Shown here: one piece after another, positions 42,580-50,906 of the stretch | Layout of the letters: each line of letters opens with the position of its first letter | How positions within the stretch are numbered: position 1 is the first letter of the stretch | NCBI RefSeq assembly: GCF_009796785.1 | Contig: NZ_CP047026.1 | Coordinates: 3,392,501-3,456,500 of the forward strand | Reading direction: 5' to 3' | Length of the DNA stretch: 64,000 nucleotides | From: Polaribacter sp. L3A8 | GTDB taxonomy: Bacteria > Bacteroidota > Bacteroidia > Flavobacteriales > Flavobacteriaceae | Program-made: the position numbers and the translations under genes | Notes under the pieces: generated by a model | Seen by the model: only the letters and a program-made list of their open reading frames with translations | What the model was told of the DNA's origin: nothing | Databases searched by the model: none

Positions 42580-44709
42580 TTAGTGTTTTACTAATTTATT
42601 ATTCGGGTTCAATTTTAATTCGCTTAAAACATTTAAAGCTTCAAAAACATATACGTCTTTAGATAAATTTTTATGCCATGCCAATCTTTTATCGGCTAAA
42701 ACAGTATCTTTTTTAAATAGAGATTGTTCATATTCTGGAGAAGTAAAGTTTAAATCCGATTTATAATCAAAAACTGCTTTAAATTTTTCAGCATCTTTTT
42801 CATTCGCTACATTTTCTTTTTCGAACAATTTATAGTTTAGAGTATAAGAGGTATCATCTTGTTTCTTTTTTAACCATTTTGCATATTCATTGATCAATTT
42901 AAATTTAGAGTCTGTTGCAATTCTTTGTTTGCTATTATAAATTACATCAGAAAAATTTTGATAAGAACTTGTTTGCACATACTCTGCTTGTTTTACTTTA
43001 TCCCAACCTAATGCGCCCTTTAAATCTCTTTCACCAAACTTCATGTAACTATATCTGTCTGGCATTGCAATATCAGAATATACCCCTTCTATTTGAGTAG
43101 AGCCACCATTAATTCTGTAGAATTTTTGAATGGTCATTTTTAAAGCGCCTAAATCTTTATCATACTTGGTAAATTGGTTAATAGGTAATACACTTTGCAC
43201 TGTTCCTTTACCATAGGTTTGGTTTCCTCCCATAATTACCGCTCTTTTATAATCTTGCATTGCTGCAGCAAAAATTTCTGATGCAGAAGCAGAAAATTCA
43301 TTTACTAAAACAACAACTGCTCCATCCCATTGAATCTTAGGGTCGATATCTTTTTTAATAATAGGGTTTTCACCTCGGTATTTTACTTGTACAATAGGGC
43401 CTTCATTAATAAATAAACCGCTAATTTCTATAGCTGTTTTAAGTGAACCACCACCATTATTTCTTAAATCTACAATTAAACCAGTAACTCCTTCTCCTTT
43501 TAATCTTGCAATTTCTTGCTCCATGTCTTTTGCAGAGTCTCTATAGTCTTCTTCTTCAAAATTTATATAGAATTTTGGTAGATCTATAATTCCGAATTTT
43601 TTACCATCCTTTTCTACAATACTAGATTTTACAAAAGTTTCCTCTAGTTCTACAACATCTCTAATAATAGAAATTACTTTGGTAGAGCCGTCTAATTTTT
43701 TCTTAACCGTTAATTTAACCTCGGTCCCTTTTTTTCCTTTAATAAACTTAATAGCATCATCTAAACGCATGCCCACAATATCTAATGGTTCTTCAGTTCC
43801 TTGTGCAACTTCTAAAATAATATCACCAGGTTCTAAACTACCTTCTTTCCATGCCGGACCTCCAGAGACTAATTCAAAAATTTCGGTATAAATTCCTTTT
43901 TTAACCAAACGTGCTCCAATTCCTTCTAATTTACCAGACATATCTTGGTCAAAACGTTCTTTTATACTTGGTGCCATATAAGTTGTATGTGGGTCAAAAG
44001 CGCCAACTACTGTGTTTAAAAAAGTAGAAAACCAATCTTCATGTTCTAATTCTTCAATTCTAACATACAAATCGTCCATGTTTTTAAGAACTTCTAAACG
44101 TGCTTCTTTTTCTAGTTCACCAAATTTTTTAGTTTTAAAATTTTTATCCTTTTCTACCTTTGCTTTTTGTTTTTCTAATTTATCTTGAATTCTAATTAGA
44201 GTGCTTAATTTTAATTGTTTGCGCCAGTAATCAATTAGTTCGTTTTCATTTTTAGCAAACGGAACTTTTTCATAATCTACATCAATGGTTTCATTTTTAT
44301 TAAAATTGAAAGGTTGTTTTAATAGATCTCCATAATATGATTTTGCATTTTTAATTTTGCTAGAAAACCGATCGTACACCAAGTTATAAAAAGAGACATC
44401 TTCTTTTAATAATTGATTATCAATATCATATTTAAATTTAGAAAACTCTTTAATATCTTCTTGTGTAAAATATCTTTTATTAGGGTCTAAACCATCAATA
44501 AATTCATTAAAAACATACTCAGAAAAATCGTCATTTATGTCTTTTACAACAAAATGACTTCTGGTAAGAATGTTTCTTAAAAGATATACTAAAATTTTAT
44601 CTTTTTCAGGATCTGAATTCGTGTCTATATTTGATGCAGTAGCCTGAAAGCTATTTGCAAATAGCAACATTGCTAATAAAAATGTGGTGATTTTATATCT
44701 TGTTTTCAT
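42580..44709 (-). CDS. prc: Carboxy-terminal processing protease (Prc/Tsp-like)
   Basis: The 709-residue protein has a signal peptide ending near SFQATAS and an N-terminal helical domain (DPEKDKILVYLLRNILTRSH, GLDPNKRYFTQEDI). A PDZ domain follows (about 250-335, KGIYTEIFELVSGGPAWKEG, LEPGDIILEV), and then an S41 catalytic domain with DLRNNGGGSL, VLVNEFSASASEIFAAAM (nucleophile Ser) and GNQTYGKGTVQ (general-base Lys). A C-terminal extension completes the Tsp layout. It trims or degrades exported proteins in the periplasm. It is transcribed divergently from surE and ends in its own terminator. Confidence 0.93.
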   Translation of the reverse strand: MKTRYKITTFLLAMLLFANSFQATASNIDTNSDPEKDKILVYLLRNILTRSHFVVKDINDDFSEYVFNEFIDGLDPNKRYFTQEDIKEFSKFKYDIDNQLLKEDVSFYNLVYDRFSSKIKNAKSYYGDLLKQPFNFNKNETIDVDYEKVPFAKNENELIDYWRKQLKLSTLIRIQDKLEKQKAKVEKDKNFKTKKFGELEKEARLEVLKNMDDLYVRIEELEHEDWFSTFLNTVVGAFDPHTTYMAPSIKERFDQDMSGKLEGIGARLVKKGIYTEIFELVSGGPAWKEGSLEPGDIILEVAQGTEEPLDIVGMRLDDAIKFIKGKKGTEVKLTVKKKLDGSTKVISIIRDVVELEETFVKSSIVEKDGKKFGIIDLPKFYINFEEEDYRDSAKDMEQEIARLKGEGVTGLIVDLRNNGGGSLKTAIEISGLFINEGPIVQVKYRGENPIIKKDIDPKIQWDGAVVVLVNEFSASASEIFAAAMQDYKRAVIMGGNQTYGKGTVQSVLPINQFTKYDKDLGALKMTIQKFYRINGGSTQIEGVYSDIAMPDRYSYMKFGERDLKGALGWDKVKQAEYVQTSSYQNFSDVIYNSKQRIATDSKFKLINEYAKWLKKKQDDTSYTLNYKLFEKENVANEKDAEKFKAVFDYKSDLNFTSPEYEQSLFKKDTVLADKRLAWHKNLSKDVYVFEALNVLSELKLNPNNKLVKH

Positions 44710-45024
44710 ATTTCTTCTGTCGTTACTTAAATTCTGTAATTACTTCTTGTTCTTTGCTAAACTACTAAAATAATGCCAAAATTATTTAGTAAGTTTTTAT
44801 ATTATTCTCTTTTGTTATTCTTATATACTTTTAAAAGATAACAATAGCTTTGTGTTATACAATATTACGGAAAAAAGAGAAAATCAATTCTTTACAAACT
44901 GTTAAAAAGGAAATAGTATAAAAATCAATTATATTTGCCTAAAATAATTCAAAATTTAAAGTTCAATATTTAAATTGAAAACTTCCTGTAATTTTGAATT
45001 CTTAATTTTGAACTTTAAACGAAA
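44710..45024. other. Divergent non-coding region between prc and surE
   Basis: No gene. It contains TAATTTTG on the minus strand (44784-44777) and TATATTTG on the plus strand (44930-44937), both fitting the -7 element. Near the surE start it holds interlocked inverted repeats: AATTCAAAATT (44946-44956) with AATTTTGAATT (44990-45000), and TTTAAAGTTCAA (44955-44966) with TTGAACTTTAAA (45008-45019). These form a crosswise pattern rather than a single hairpin. Confidence 0.6.
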
Positions 45025-45798
45025 ATGATGCAAGACAAGCCTTTAATTTTAATTACAAATGATGATGGTATTACAGCTCCTGGTTTAAGAGCTTTAATTG
45101 GCATAATGAATAAAATTGGTGAAGTAGTTGTTGTTGCGCCAGATAGCCCACAAAGTGGGATGGGACATGCTATAACAGTAGATAATGTGTTAACCTGTAA
45201 TGCCATAACAATTGATGATGGGCCACAGTTAGAATATACGTGTTCTGGTACACCTGCAGATTGTGTAAAAATGGCTGTCAATGAAATTTTAAATAGAAAA
45301 CCAGATTTATGTGTTTCTGGTATTAATCATGGATCTAATTCATCGATTAGTGTTATTTATTCTGGTACCATGAGTGCTGCAATAGAAGCAGGAATAGAAG
45401 GTATACCTGCAATAGGTTTTTCTTTATTAGATTTTAAATGGCATGCAGACTTTAAACAATCAGAAGAATTTATAAAAAATATTACATTAAATGCTTTGTT
45501 AAACGGTATTCCCGAAGGCATTGTTTTAAATGTAAATATTCCTAAGTTAAAAAAGGAAGAAATAAAAGGGGTTAAAATTTGTAGACAAGCAAATGGATAT
45601 TGGAGAGAAATTTTTGATAAACGTAGAAACCCAATGGGTAAAGAGTATTACTGGCTTTCTGGTGAATTTGTAAATAAAGATAAAGGAGAAGATACAGATA
45701 TTTTTGCGTTAGAAAGTGGTTATATTTCTGTAGTTCCTGTTCAGTTTGATATGACTGCGCATCACATGATTCAAAAATTAAATTCATGGGAACTGTAA
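45025..45798 (+). CDS. surE: 5'/3'-nucleotidase SurE
   Basis: The 257-residue protein carries the SurE motifs ITNDDGITAPGLRAL (metal-binding Asp pair), SGINHGSNSSISVIYSGTMS and FKWHADFKQSEEFI. It dephosphorylates nucleoside monophosphates and is a stationary-phase survival factor in some bacteria. The C-terminus (ISVVPVQFDMTAHHMIQKL) is normal. It overlaps the next gene by 13 bp and probably heads a message with that membrane protein and lpxB. TATATTTG at 44930-44937 would leave an 80-bp leader with palindromic repeats. Confidence 0.95.
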   Translation: MMQDKPLILITNDDGITAPGLRALIGIMNKIGEVVVVAPDSPQSGMGHAITVDNVLTCNAITIDDGPQLEYTCSGTPADCVKMAVNEILNRKPDLCVSGINHGSNSSISVIYSGTMSAAIEAGIEGIPAIGFSLLDFKWHADFKQSEEFIKNITLNALLNGIPEGIVLNVNIPKLKKEEIKGVKICRQANGYWREIFDKRRNPMGKEYYWLSGEFVNKDKGEDTDIFALESGYISVVPVQFDMTAHHMIQKLNSWEL

Positions 45799-46073
45799 AA
45801 AAAGATATTTTAATAGGAATTTTGGTTTCGTTATTTGCCACTTTTGGAGGCGTTTTTTTCTATTTAGAATATATTTCTAAATTTGGTTTTTACGAAACCA
45901 TCAATTTAATAAAAGATGGCGATTTGTATGGTAAAGTATTGTCTTTAGCTGCAATTCCTAATTTATTTGTTTTCTTCATTTTTATCAAAAAGAAACAAGA
46001 TAATAGGGCTAAAGGAGTTTTATTGGCTACTATTTTAATAGCATTAACTACTTTGGTTTTAAAATTTATTTAA
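45786..46073 (+). CDS. Small unknown membrane protein between surE and lpxB
   Basis: A 95-residue protein with three hydrophobic segments (about 8-28, ILIGILVSLFATFGGVFF; 53-67, AAIPNLFVFFIFI; 77-93, GVLLATILIALTTLVLKF). It has a KKKQDNRAKG basic loop between the last two, which would be cytoplasmic by the positive-inside rule. It starts 13 bp inside the surE gene. I recall the same small gene between surE and lpxB in relatives, but no function. It may help lipid A or envelope work, judged from place only. Confidence 0.65.
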   Translation: MGTVKKDILIGILVSLFATFGGVFFYLEYISKFGFYETINLIKDGDLYGKVLSLAAIPNLFVFFIFIKKKQDNRAKGVLLATILIALTTLVLKFI

Positions 46074-46082
46074 TAGAGATAA

Positions 46083-46140
46083 TGTCTCCTCGAGCGCAGT
46101 CGAGAGGTTTAATAAGGTCTCGACTGCGCTCGACCAGACA
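46083..46140. repeat. Paired palindromic interspersed repeat before lpxB
   Basis: TCGAGCGCAGTCGAGA and its inverse TCTCGACTGCGCTCGA stand head to head, with TGTCT and AGACA at the outside. They make a long hairpin. The same unit occurs near 59.35-59.41 kb in the opposite order, and inside ogt. Confidence 0.8.
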
Positions 46141-46151
46141 AGTAAAAACTT

Positions 46152-47273
46152 ATGAAATATTACATTATTGCTGGTGAGGCTTCAGGAGATTTACATGGCT
46201 CTAATTTAATGAAAGCTTTGTATAAAGAAGATACAAATGCAGACATTCGGTTTTGGGGTGGAGATTTAATGAAAAATGTTGGCGGAACTTTAGTGAGTCA
46301 TTATAAAGAAAGAGCTTTTATGGGGTTTTTCGAAGTTTTAATGAATCTTTCTAAAGTATTAGGTTTTATTAAATTTTGTAAAAAAGATATTGCAGAGTTT
46401 AAACCAGATGTTCTTATTCTTATTGATAATTCTGGTTTTAATTTACGTGTTGCCAAATGGGCAAAAGAACAAGGTTTTAAAACCAATTATTATATTTCTC
46501 CTCAAGTTTGGGCAAGTAGAGCGGGTAGAGTTAAAGACATTAAAAGAGATGTAGATAAAATGTTTGTAATACTTCCTTTTGAAAAGGAATTTTATGAAAA
46601 ATACGATTACAATGTAGAATTTGTTGGGCATCCTTTAATTGATGGAATTGCAGGCAGAAAACAAGTAAGTGAAGTTGCTTTTAGAAAAGAGTACAACTTA
46701 ACAGACAAACCCATTATTGCGTTATTACCAGGAAGTAGAAAGCAAGAAATTACCAAGATGTTATCTGTAATGCTATCTTTAATTGATGATTTTTCTGACT
46801 ATCAATTTGTAATTGCAGGTGCTCCTAGTCAGGATTTAAGTTTTTATAATAATATTATTGGAGATAGAAAAGTGAGTTTTATCAGCAATAAAACCTACGA
46901 TTTATTAAGCATTTCTTACGCCGCTTTAGTTGGGTCTGGTACAGCAACTTTAGAGACAGCTTTATTTAAAGTTCCACAAGTAGTTTGTTATAAAGGAGGC
47001 AGTATTTCTTATCAGATTGCTAAAAGAATTATCACCTTAAAATTTATTTCTTTGGTCAATTTAATTATGGATAAAGAAGTGGTAAAAGAGTTAATTCAGA
47101 ATGATTTTAATTCCAAGAATTTAAAAACTGAATTGACTAAGATTTTAGATGATCGTTATAGAGAGAAACTGTTTTTAGAATACTTCGATTTAGAAAAGAA
47201 ACTTGGCGGAAAAGGAGCTTCAGAAAAAGTTGCCAAACAAATTGTAGGCGATTTAAAAAAGGAAGAAAACTAG
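46152..47273 (+). CDS. lpxB: Lipid-A-disaccharide synthase
   Basis: The 373-residue glycosyltransferase starts MKYYIIAGEASGDLHGSNLM, the standard LpxB N-terminus. It has YISPQVWASRAGRVKDIKRDVDK, FVGHPLIDGI, LLPGSRKQEITKML and GSGTATLETALFKVPQVVCYK. It joins UDP-diacylglucosamine and lipid X into the lipid A disaccharide at the inner membrane. It lies behind surE and the small membrane protein gene. A foldback repeat lies in the 78-bp gap just ahead of it, which could affect read-through. Confidence 0.96.
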   Translation: MKYYIIAGEASGDLHGSNLMKALYKEDTNADIRFWGGDLMKNVGGTLVSHYKERAFMGFFEVLMNLSKVLGFIKFCKKDIAEFKPDVLILIDNSGFNLRVAKWAKEQGFKTNYYISPQVWASRAGRVKDIKRDVDKMFVILPFEKEFYEKYDYNVEFVGHPLIDGIAGRKQVSEVAFRKEYNLTDKPIIALLPGSRKQEITKMLSVMLSLIDDFSDYQFVIAGAPSQDLSFYNNIIGDRKVSFISNKTYDLLSISYAALVGSGTATLETALFKVPQVVCYKGGSISYQIAKRIITLKFISLVNLIMDKEVVKELIQNDFNSKNLKTELTKILDDRYREKLFLEYFDLEKKLGGKGASEKVAKQIVGDLKKEEN

Positions 47274-47283
47274 CTTACACATT

Positions 47284-47619
47284 ATGAATTATAATAATAA
47301 GAAATTTAGAGTAGTTCAAAATACTGAGAATGGTGAAACATCAGAAGAAACCATTTTTAAATATCAACAAAAGGGTACTATTCTTACTTGTGAATACAAA
47401 GGAGGACAAATAGTAAAAGGTCATTTAATAGGTCTTGTAGATGAAGACGGAAATATAGAAATGCGTTATCATCAAGTGAATCTTAAAGGAGAGTTAATGA
47501 CAGGTACTTGTAGTTCTAAACCAGAGTTAACTTCTAATGGAAAAATAAGACTTTATGAAAATTGGCAATGGACTTCTGTTGATAAGACAAGTGGGGAATC
47601 TATTTTAGAAGAAGTTTAA
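47284..47619 (+). CDS. Conserved small protein (often mislabelled N-acetylglutamate synthase)
   Basis: A 111-residue, beta-rich soluble protein: FRVVQNTENGETSEETIFKYQQKG, CEYKGGQIVKGHLIGLVDEDG and RLYENWQWTSVD. There is no GNAT acetyl-CoA motif (R/QxxGxG/A), so the database name N-acetylglutamate synthase that I recall for this family is not supported by what is visible. The GxIxxGxLIG strands resemble a small antiparallel barrel or sheet. It starts 10 bp after lpxB and is probably co-transcribed. The role is unknown. Confidence 0.6.
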   Translation: MNYNNKKFRVVQNTENGETSEETIFKYQQKGTILTCEYKGGQIVKGHLIGLVDEDGNIEMRYHQVNLKGELMTGTCSSKPELTSNGKIRLYENWQWTSVDKTSGESILEEV

Positions 47620-47655
47620 TTAAGTGTACAAATTATACCTAAAAGAATATTTAAT

Positions 47656-48135
47656 ATGAAGAAATGGGGTTTTTTATTAGTTGTATTTTCTTTACTATTA
47701 AGTTCTTGTTCCTCTACTAAAAACGTTGTTAAAAAGACAACTAAACCAACTACAAAAGTAGATAGAATTGTATCTAATGCCTTAAAATATAAAGGAGTCC
47801 GTTATAAATTTGGAGGAACAACCCAAAGAGGAATGGATTGTTCTGGTGTAGTTTATGTTGCCTTTGGAAGCGAAAATGTACAATTGCCAAGAATTTCTAG
47901 AGACATGGCAAAAAGAGGAAATAAAATCTCTTTAAATAAAGTAAAAAAAGGAGATTTATTATTCTTTAGAACCAGTAAAAGTAGACGAAGCATCAACCAC
48001 GTTGGTTTGGTGGTTTCTCATAAAAAAGGGCAAATTAAGTTTGTGCACGCCACAACATCTAGAGGTGTAATTGTTTCTACTTTATCCGAAAAATACTGGA
48101 AAAAAGCATTTGTAAAAGCAACAACCATCTTATAA
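47656..48135 (+). CDS. NlpC/P60 (C40) family peptidoglycan hydrolase lipoprotein
   Basis: The 159-residue protein has a lipoprotein signal (LLLSSCSSTK, Cys about residue 18), a short Lys/Thr-rich linker and the NlpC/P60 domain. The catalytic set is GMDCSGVVYVAF (Cys), INHVGLVVSH (His) and FVHATTSRGV (polar third residue His). Such enzymes cut the D-Glu to diamino acid bond in cell-wall peptides on the periplasmic side of the outer membrane. It is followed by comEC 38 bp later on the same strand. Confidence 0.9.
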   Translation: MKKWGFLLVVFSLLLSSCSSTKNVVKKTTKPTTKVDRIVSNALKYKGVRYKFGGTTQRGMDCSGVVYVAFGSENVQLPRISRDMAKRGNKISLNKVKKGDLLFFRTSKSRRSINHVGLVVSHKKGQIKFVHATTSRGVIVSTLSEKYWKKAFVKATTIL

Positions 48136-48173
48136 TTAGTAGTTAACGTTTTTTTTAGTAACTTTAACTTGCT

Positions 48174-50189
48174 ATGAAAAGGTTGTACAATTACATACCC
48201 TTGCACTTTGTTGTGCTTTTAATTATTGGAATTTGTTTCCAATTTTTCACGCAATTTTGGAGTTATAGTTTTCTAAAAACCTCGTTGTTTTTAGGGGGGC
48301 TCGCTGTGCTTGTTTTTCTGATAACAAACAAAGTTATAAGAACAGGTCTTGCTTTTATTTTATTCTTTTTTGTGGGTGTTTCAGCTGTCTATTTAAATGA
48401 TGACAGAAATTATGATTCTTTTTATGAGCATCAATTAGAAGATAATGCTACTGTTATTTTACAAATTGATAAAATTTTAAAACCCGGGAATTATTATCAA
48501 AAATATGAGGCTAAAGTTATTAAAGTAAATGCTGATAAAACTATAGGAACTGTCTTGTTGAATATTCAAAAAGATAGTTTTACAAACCCTTTACATGTAG
48601 ATGATCAAATCTTATTAAAACCAACTTTAAAAGAGTTAATTCCTCCTTTAAATCCGCATCAATTTAACTACAAATCTTATTTAGCCAAACAAGGTATTCA
48701 TCATCAGTTATTTGTTGCAGAAAATCAGTTTTTAAGGTTAAATTCTAAAAGAACTTCGTTATTAGGCTTGTCAGCAAAATTCAGGAATAAAATTCAAGAA
48801 TCATTAAAGAAATACCATTTTAAGGATAATGAATTAGCGGTAATTAATGCTCTGTTGTTAGGGCAAAGGCAAGATATTTCTAAAGAATTGATTGTAGATT
48901 ATCAAAGAGCAGGCGCCATCCATATTTTAGCAGTTTCGGGGTTGCACGTTGGCGTTATTTTATGGATTTTATCCTTTATTTTTAAACCTCTTGAAAGAAT
49001 TAAATATGGATTGTTTTTAAAAACCGTTATCATTGTTTTATTACTTTGGATGTTTGCTTTTATCGCTGGTCTTTCGGCCTCGGTAGTTAGAGCCGTTACC
49101 ATGTTTACTTTTTTAGCAATCGGCTTATCTTTGAGAAGGAAAAACGTAGTAGAATTTTCATTTATTTCATCCATGCTTTTCTTACTATTGATAAAACCCA
49201 TGTTTCTGTTTGATGTTGGTTTTCAATTAAGTTATTTAGCCGTTTTTGGCATTCTTTGGGTACAACCAAAATTGTATAAAGTTTACAATCCAAGATTTTT
49301 TTTAGACAAGAAAATTTGGCAATTATTCACCGTTTCAATTGCAGCTCAAATAGGCATTTTACCTTTAAGTATTTATTACTTTCAACAATTTCCAGGGTTG
49401 TTTTTAGCATCAAATTTAGTAATCATTCCTTTTTTAAGTGCTATTTTAATCGGAGGGATTTTAGTTATTATTGCATCACTTTTACATATTTTACCTCAAT
49501 TTTTAGCGGATATTTATGGAGTTATCATATCTGGAATGAACGACTTTGTAAGTTGGGTTTCTCATCAAGAAGAATTCTTGTTCAAAGAAATTTCAATATC
49601 ATTTATTACGATGTTGTGTTGGTATGTATTCTTATTTTTAGGTGTTTATTTTCTTATAGAAAAATCATCCAAAAAACTCATTTACTTTTTTATTTCAATT
49701 TTATTATTACAAAGTGTTTATCTAATAGAATCGAATCAAAATAAAGTAAAAGAAGAGTTAATTGTATTTCATAAAAGCAGGTTTTCTATGATTGGAAAGC
49801 GGGTAGGAGCGCAACTCTTTTTACAACACGATATAGATAGTGTAAGGTTTAAAAAAGAAAATAGTATTAAATCGTATAGTGTTTCAGAAGGAATTATACA
49901 AGTTAAAGAAACCAGTTTTAAGAACTTTGTAAAGTTTTCTAATAAAGACGTTTTATTGATAGACAGTTTGGGTGTTTATAATATTACAGGATTAAAAAAG
50001 CCAATTGTTGTGATGCAATATTCGCCTAAAATAAACCTAACAAGGTTGATAAAAACAATAAAACCATCGCAAATTATTGCAGATGGTTCTAATTATAAAA
50101 GTTATGTAATTCGTTGGGAAAAGTTGTGCTTAAAACATCAAATACCTTTTCACTACACAGGACAAAAAGGAGCGTTTATTATTGATTAA
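48174..50189 (+). CDS. comEC: ComEC/Rec2-type DNA uptake channel protein
   Basis: The 671-residue protein has three opening membrane segments, a soluble OB-like DUF4131 region (about 65-185) and the Competence domain (about 215-480) with the marker LAVSGLHVGVILWILSFIF. Its C-terminal 150 residues (RIGAQLF-like, then IIADGSNYKSYVIRWEKLC, YTGQKGAF) look like the end of a metallo-beta-lactamase domain, but the metal-binding HxHxDH cluster is not visible. ComEC moves single-stranded DNA across the inner membrane in natural transformation. The reduced C-terminal part seems usual for Bacteroidota, as far as I know. Confidence 0.88.
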   Translation: MKRLYNYIPLHFVVLLIIGICFQFFTQFWSYSFLKTSLFLGGLAVLVFLITNKVIRTGLAFILFFFVGVSAVYLNDDRNYDSFYEHQLEDNATVILQIDKILKPGNYYQKYEAKVIKVNADKTIGTVLLNIQKDSFTNPLHVDDQILLKPTLKELIPPLNPHQFNYKSYLAKQGIHHQLFVAENQFLRLNSKRTSLLGLSAKFRNKIQESLKKYHFKDNELAVINALLLGQRQDISKELIVDYQRAGAIHILAVSGLHVGVILWILSFIFKPLERIKYGLFLKTVIIVLLLWMFAFIAGLSASVVRAVTMFTFLAIGLSLRRKNVVEFSFISSMLFLLLIKPMFLFDVGFQLSYLAVFGILWVQPKLYKVYNPRFFLDKKIWQLFTVSIAAQIGILPLSIYYFQQFPGLFLASNLVIIPFLSAILIGGILVIIASLLHILPQFLADIYGVIISGMNDFVSWVSHQEEFLFKEISISFITMLCWYVFLFLGVYFLIEKSSKKLIYFFISILLLQSVYLIESNQNKVKEELIVFHKSRFSMIGKRVGAQLFLQHDIDSVRFKKENSIKSYSVSEGIIQVKETSFKNFVKFSNKDVLLIDSLGVYNITGLKKPIVVMQYSPKINLTRLIKTIKPSQIIADGSNYKSYVIRWEKLCLKHQIPFHYTGQKGAFIID

Positions 50190-50242
50190 TTTTTCTGTAA
50201 AGTTTTTTCTTTTTCTTAGAAATATTTCCACTAAGATTTTAT

Positions 50243-50268
50243 AGATTCCTGCCTTCGCAGGAATGACA
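50243..50268. repeat. Short palindromic interspersed repeat
   Basis: ATTCCTGC (50245-50252) pairs with GCAGGAAT (50257-50264) around CTTC and is followed by GACA. The type (AGATTCCTGCC...GGAATGACA) is a common dispersed repeat in flavobacteria. It lies between comEC and the convergent thioredoxin-like gene. Confidence 0.6.
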
Positions 50269-50293
50269 AAATGGAAATAGTTTATAAGTATTA

Positions 50294-50812
50294 TTACAAA
50301 TTACTTTTAAAATCTTTATCAAATTCACCCCATTTTTTAGTTTCGTATATTTTTTCAGAAAAATAGACCAATACCTTTTCCATTGTTTCTGTATCTAAAT
50401 ACCCAGGAATTCTGTCTAATAATTCCTCTTTTTCAGTCAGAAATAATGTGGTTGGGTAAGATAATTTACCATCCATTAAAGTAGCAGCTAATTGGTTATA
50501 ACCACGTCTTCCTTCTTTTTGATATTTAAAGGTATGTTCATTAAAAAGAATGTCCTTTTTGCCTTCTCCATCTAGTTTAACGGCATAAAAGTTTTTATTA
50601 ATATAATCGCCTATAGTCTTATTAGAATAAGTGTTTAAATCCATTTTTTTACAATAGCCACACCAATCTGTATAGACATCAATTAAAATAGGTTTAGGAT
50701 TCTTTTTATTTAATTTAATGGCCTCTTCAAAACCAAGCCATTTTATATTTTCTTGTGCATTTATATTCAAACAAAATAGTAAAATTGCAATAAGTAATTT
50801 AAAGTTTTTCAT
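50294..50812 (-). CDS. Thioredoxin-fold protein (DUF255/thioredoxin_7-like)
   Basis: A 172-residue protein with a signal peptide (LLFCLNINAQE). Its thioredoxin-like domain has PILIDVYTDWCGYCKKMDLNTY, a complete CGYC redox site, followed by INKNFYAVKLDGEGKKD and SYPTTLFLTEKEELLDRIPG with cis-Pro. It should act as a disulfide reductant in the periplasm. A -7-like element (TAAATTTG, minus 50845-50838) lies about 25 bp before the ATG. The neighbours are comEC (convergent) and a POT carrier gene (same strand, upstream, behind a terminator). Confidence 0.85.
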   Translation of the reverse strand: MKNFKLLIAILLFCLNINAQENIKWLGFEEAIKLNKKNPKPILIDVYTDWCGYCKKMDLNTYSNKTIGDYINKNFYAVKLDGEGKKDILFNEHTFKYQKEGRRGYNQLAATLMDGKLSYPTTLFLTEKEELLDRIPGYLDTETMEKVLVYFSEKIYETKKWGEFDKDFKSNL

Positions 50813-50855
50813 GCTTTATAAGTCGAAATAGGTGTATCAAATTTACAAAAAAAAA

Positions 50856-50884
50856 AGTAAAGCATCGAAATACGATGCTTTACT
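50856..50884 (-). terminator. Terminator after the second POT carrier gene
   Basis: AGTAAAGCATCG pairs perfectly with CGATGCTTTACT around AAATA. On the minus strand a run of ten T follows. It ends the message of the peptide-uptake genes. Confidence 0.9.
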
Positions 50885-50906
50885 GAAATATTTATAAGGA
50901 ATAAAA

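Noticed and set aside
44946..45019. A single large regulatory hairpin before surE
   Set aside because: The inverted repeats interlock crosswise, so they cannot all pair in one simple stem; similar AATTCAAAATT repeats are common in such AT-rich gaps.
47284..47619. N-acetylglutamate synthase
   Set aside because: No GNAT acetyl-CoA binding motif; a small beta-rich protein cannot support this function call.
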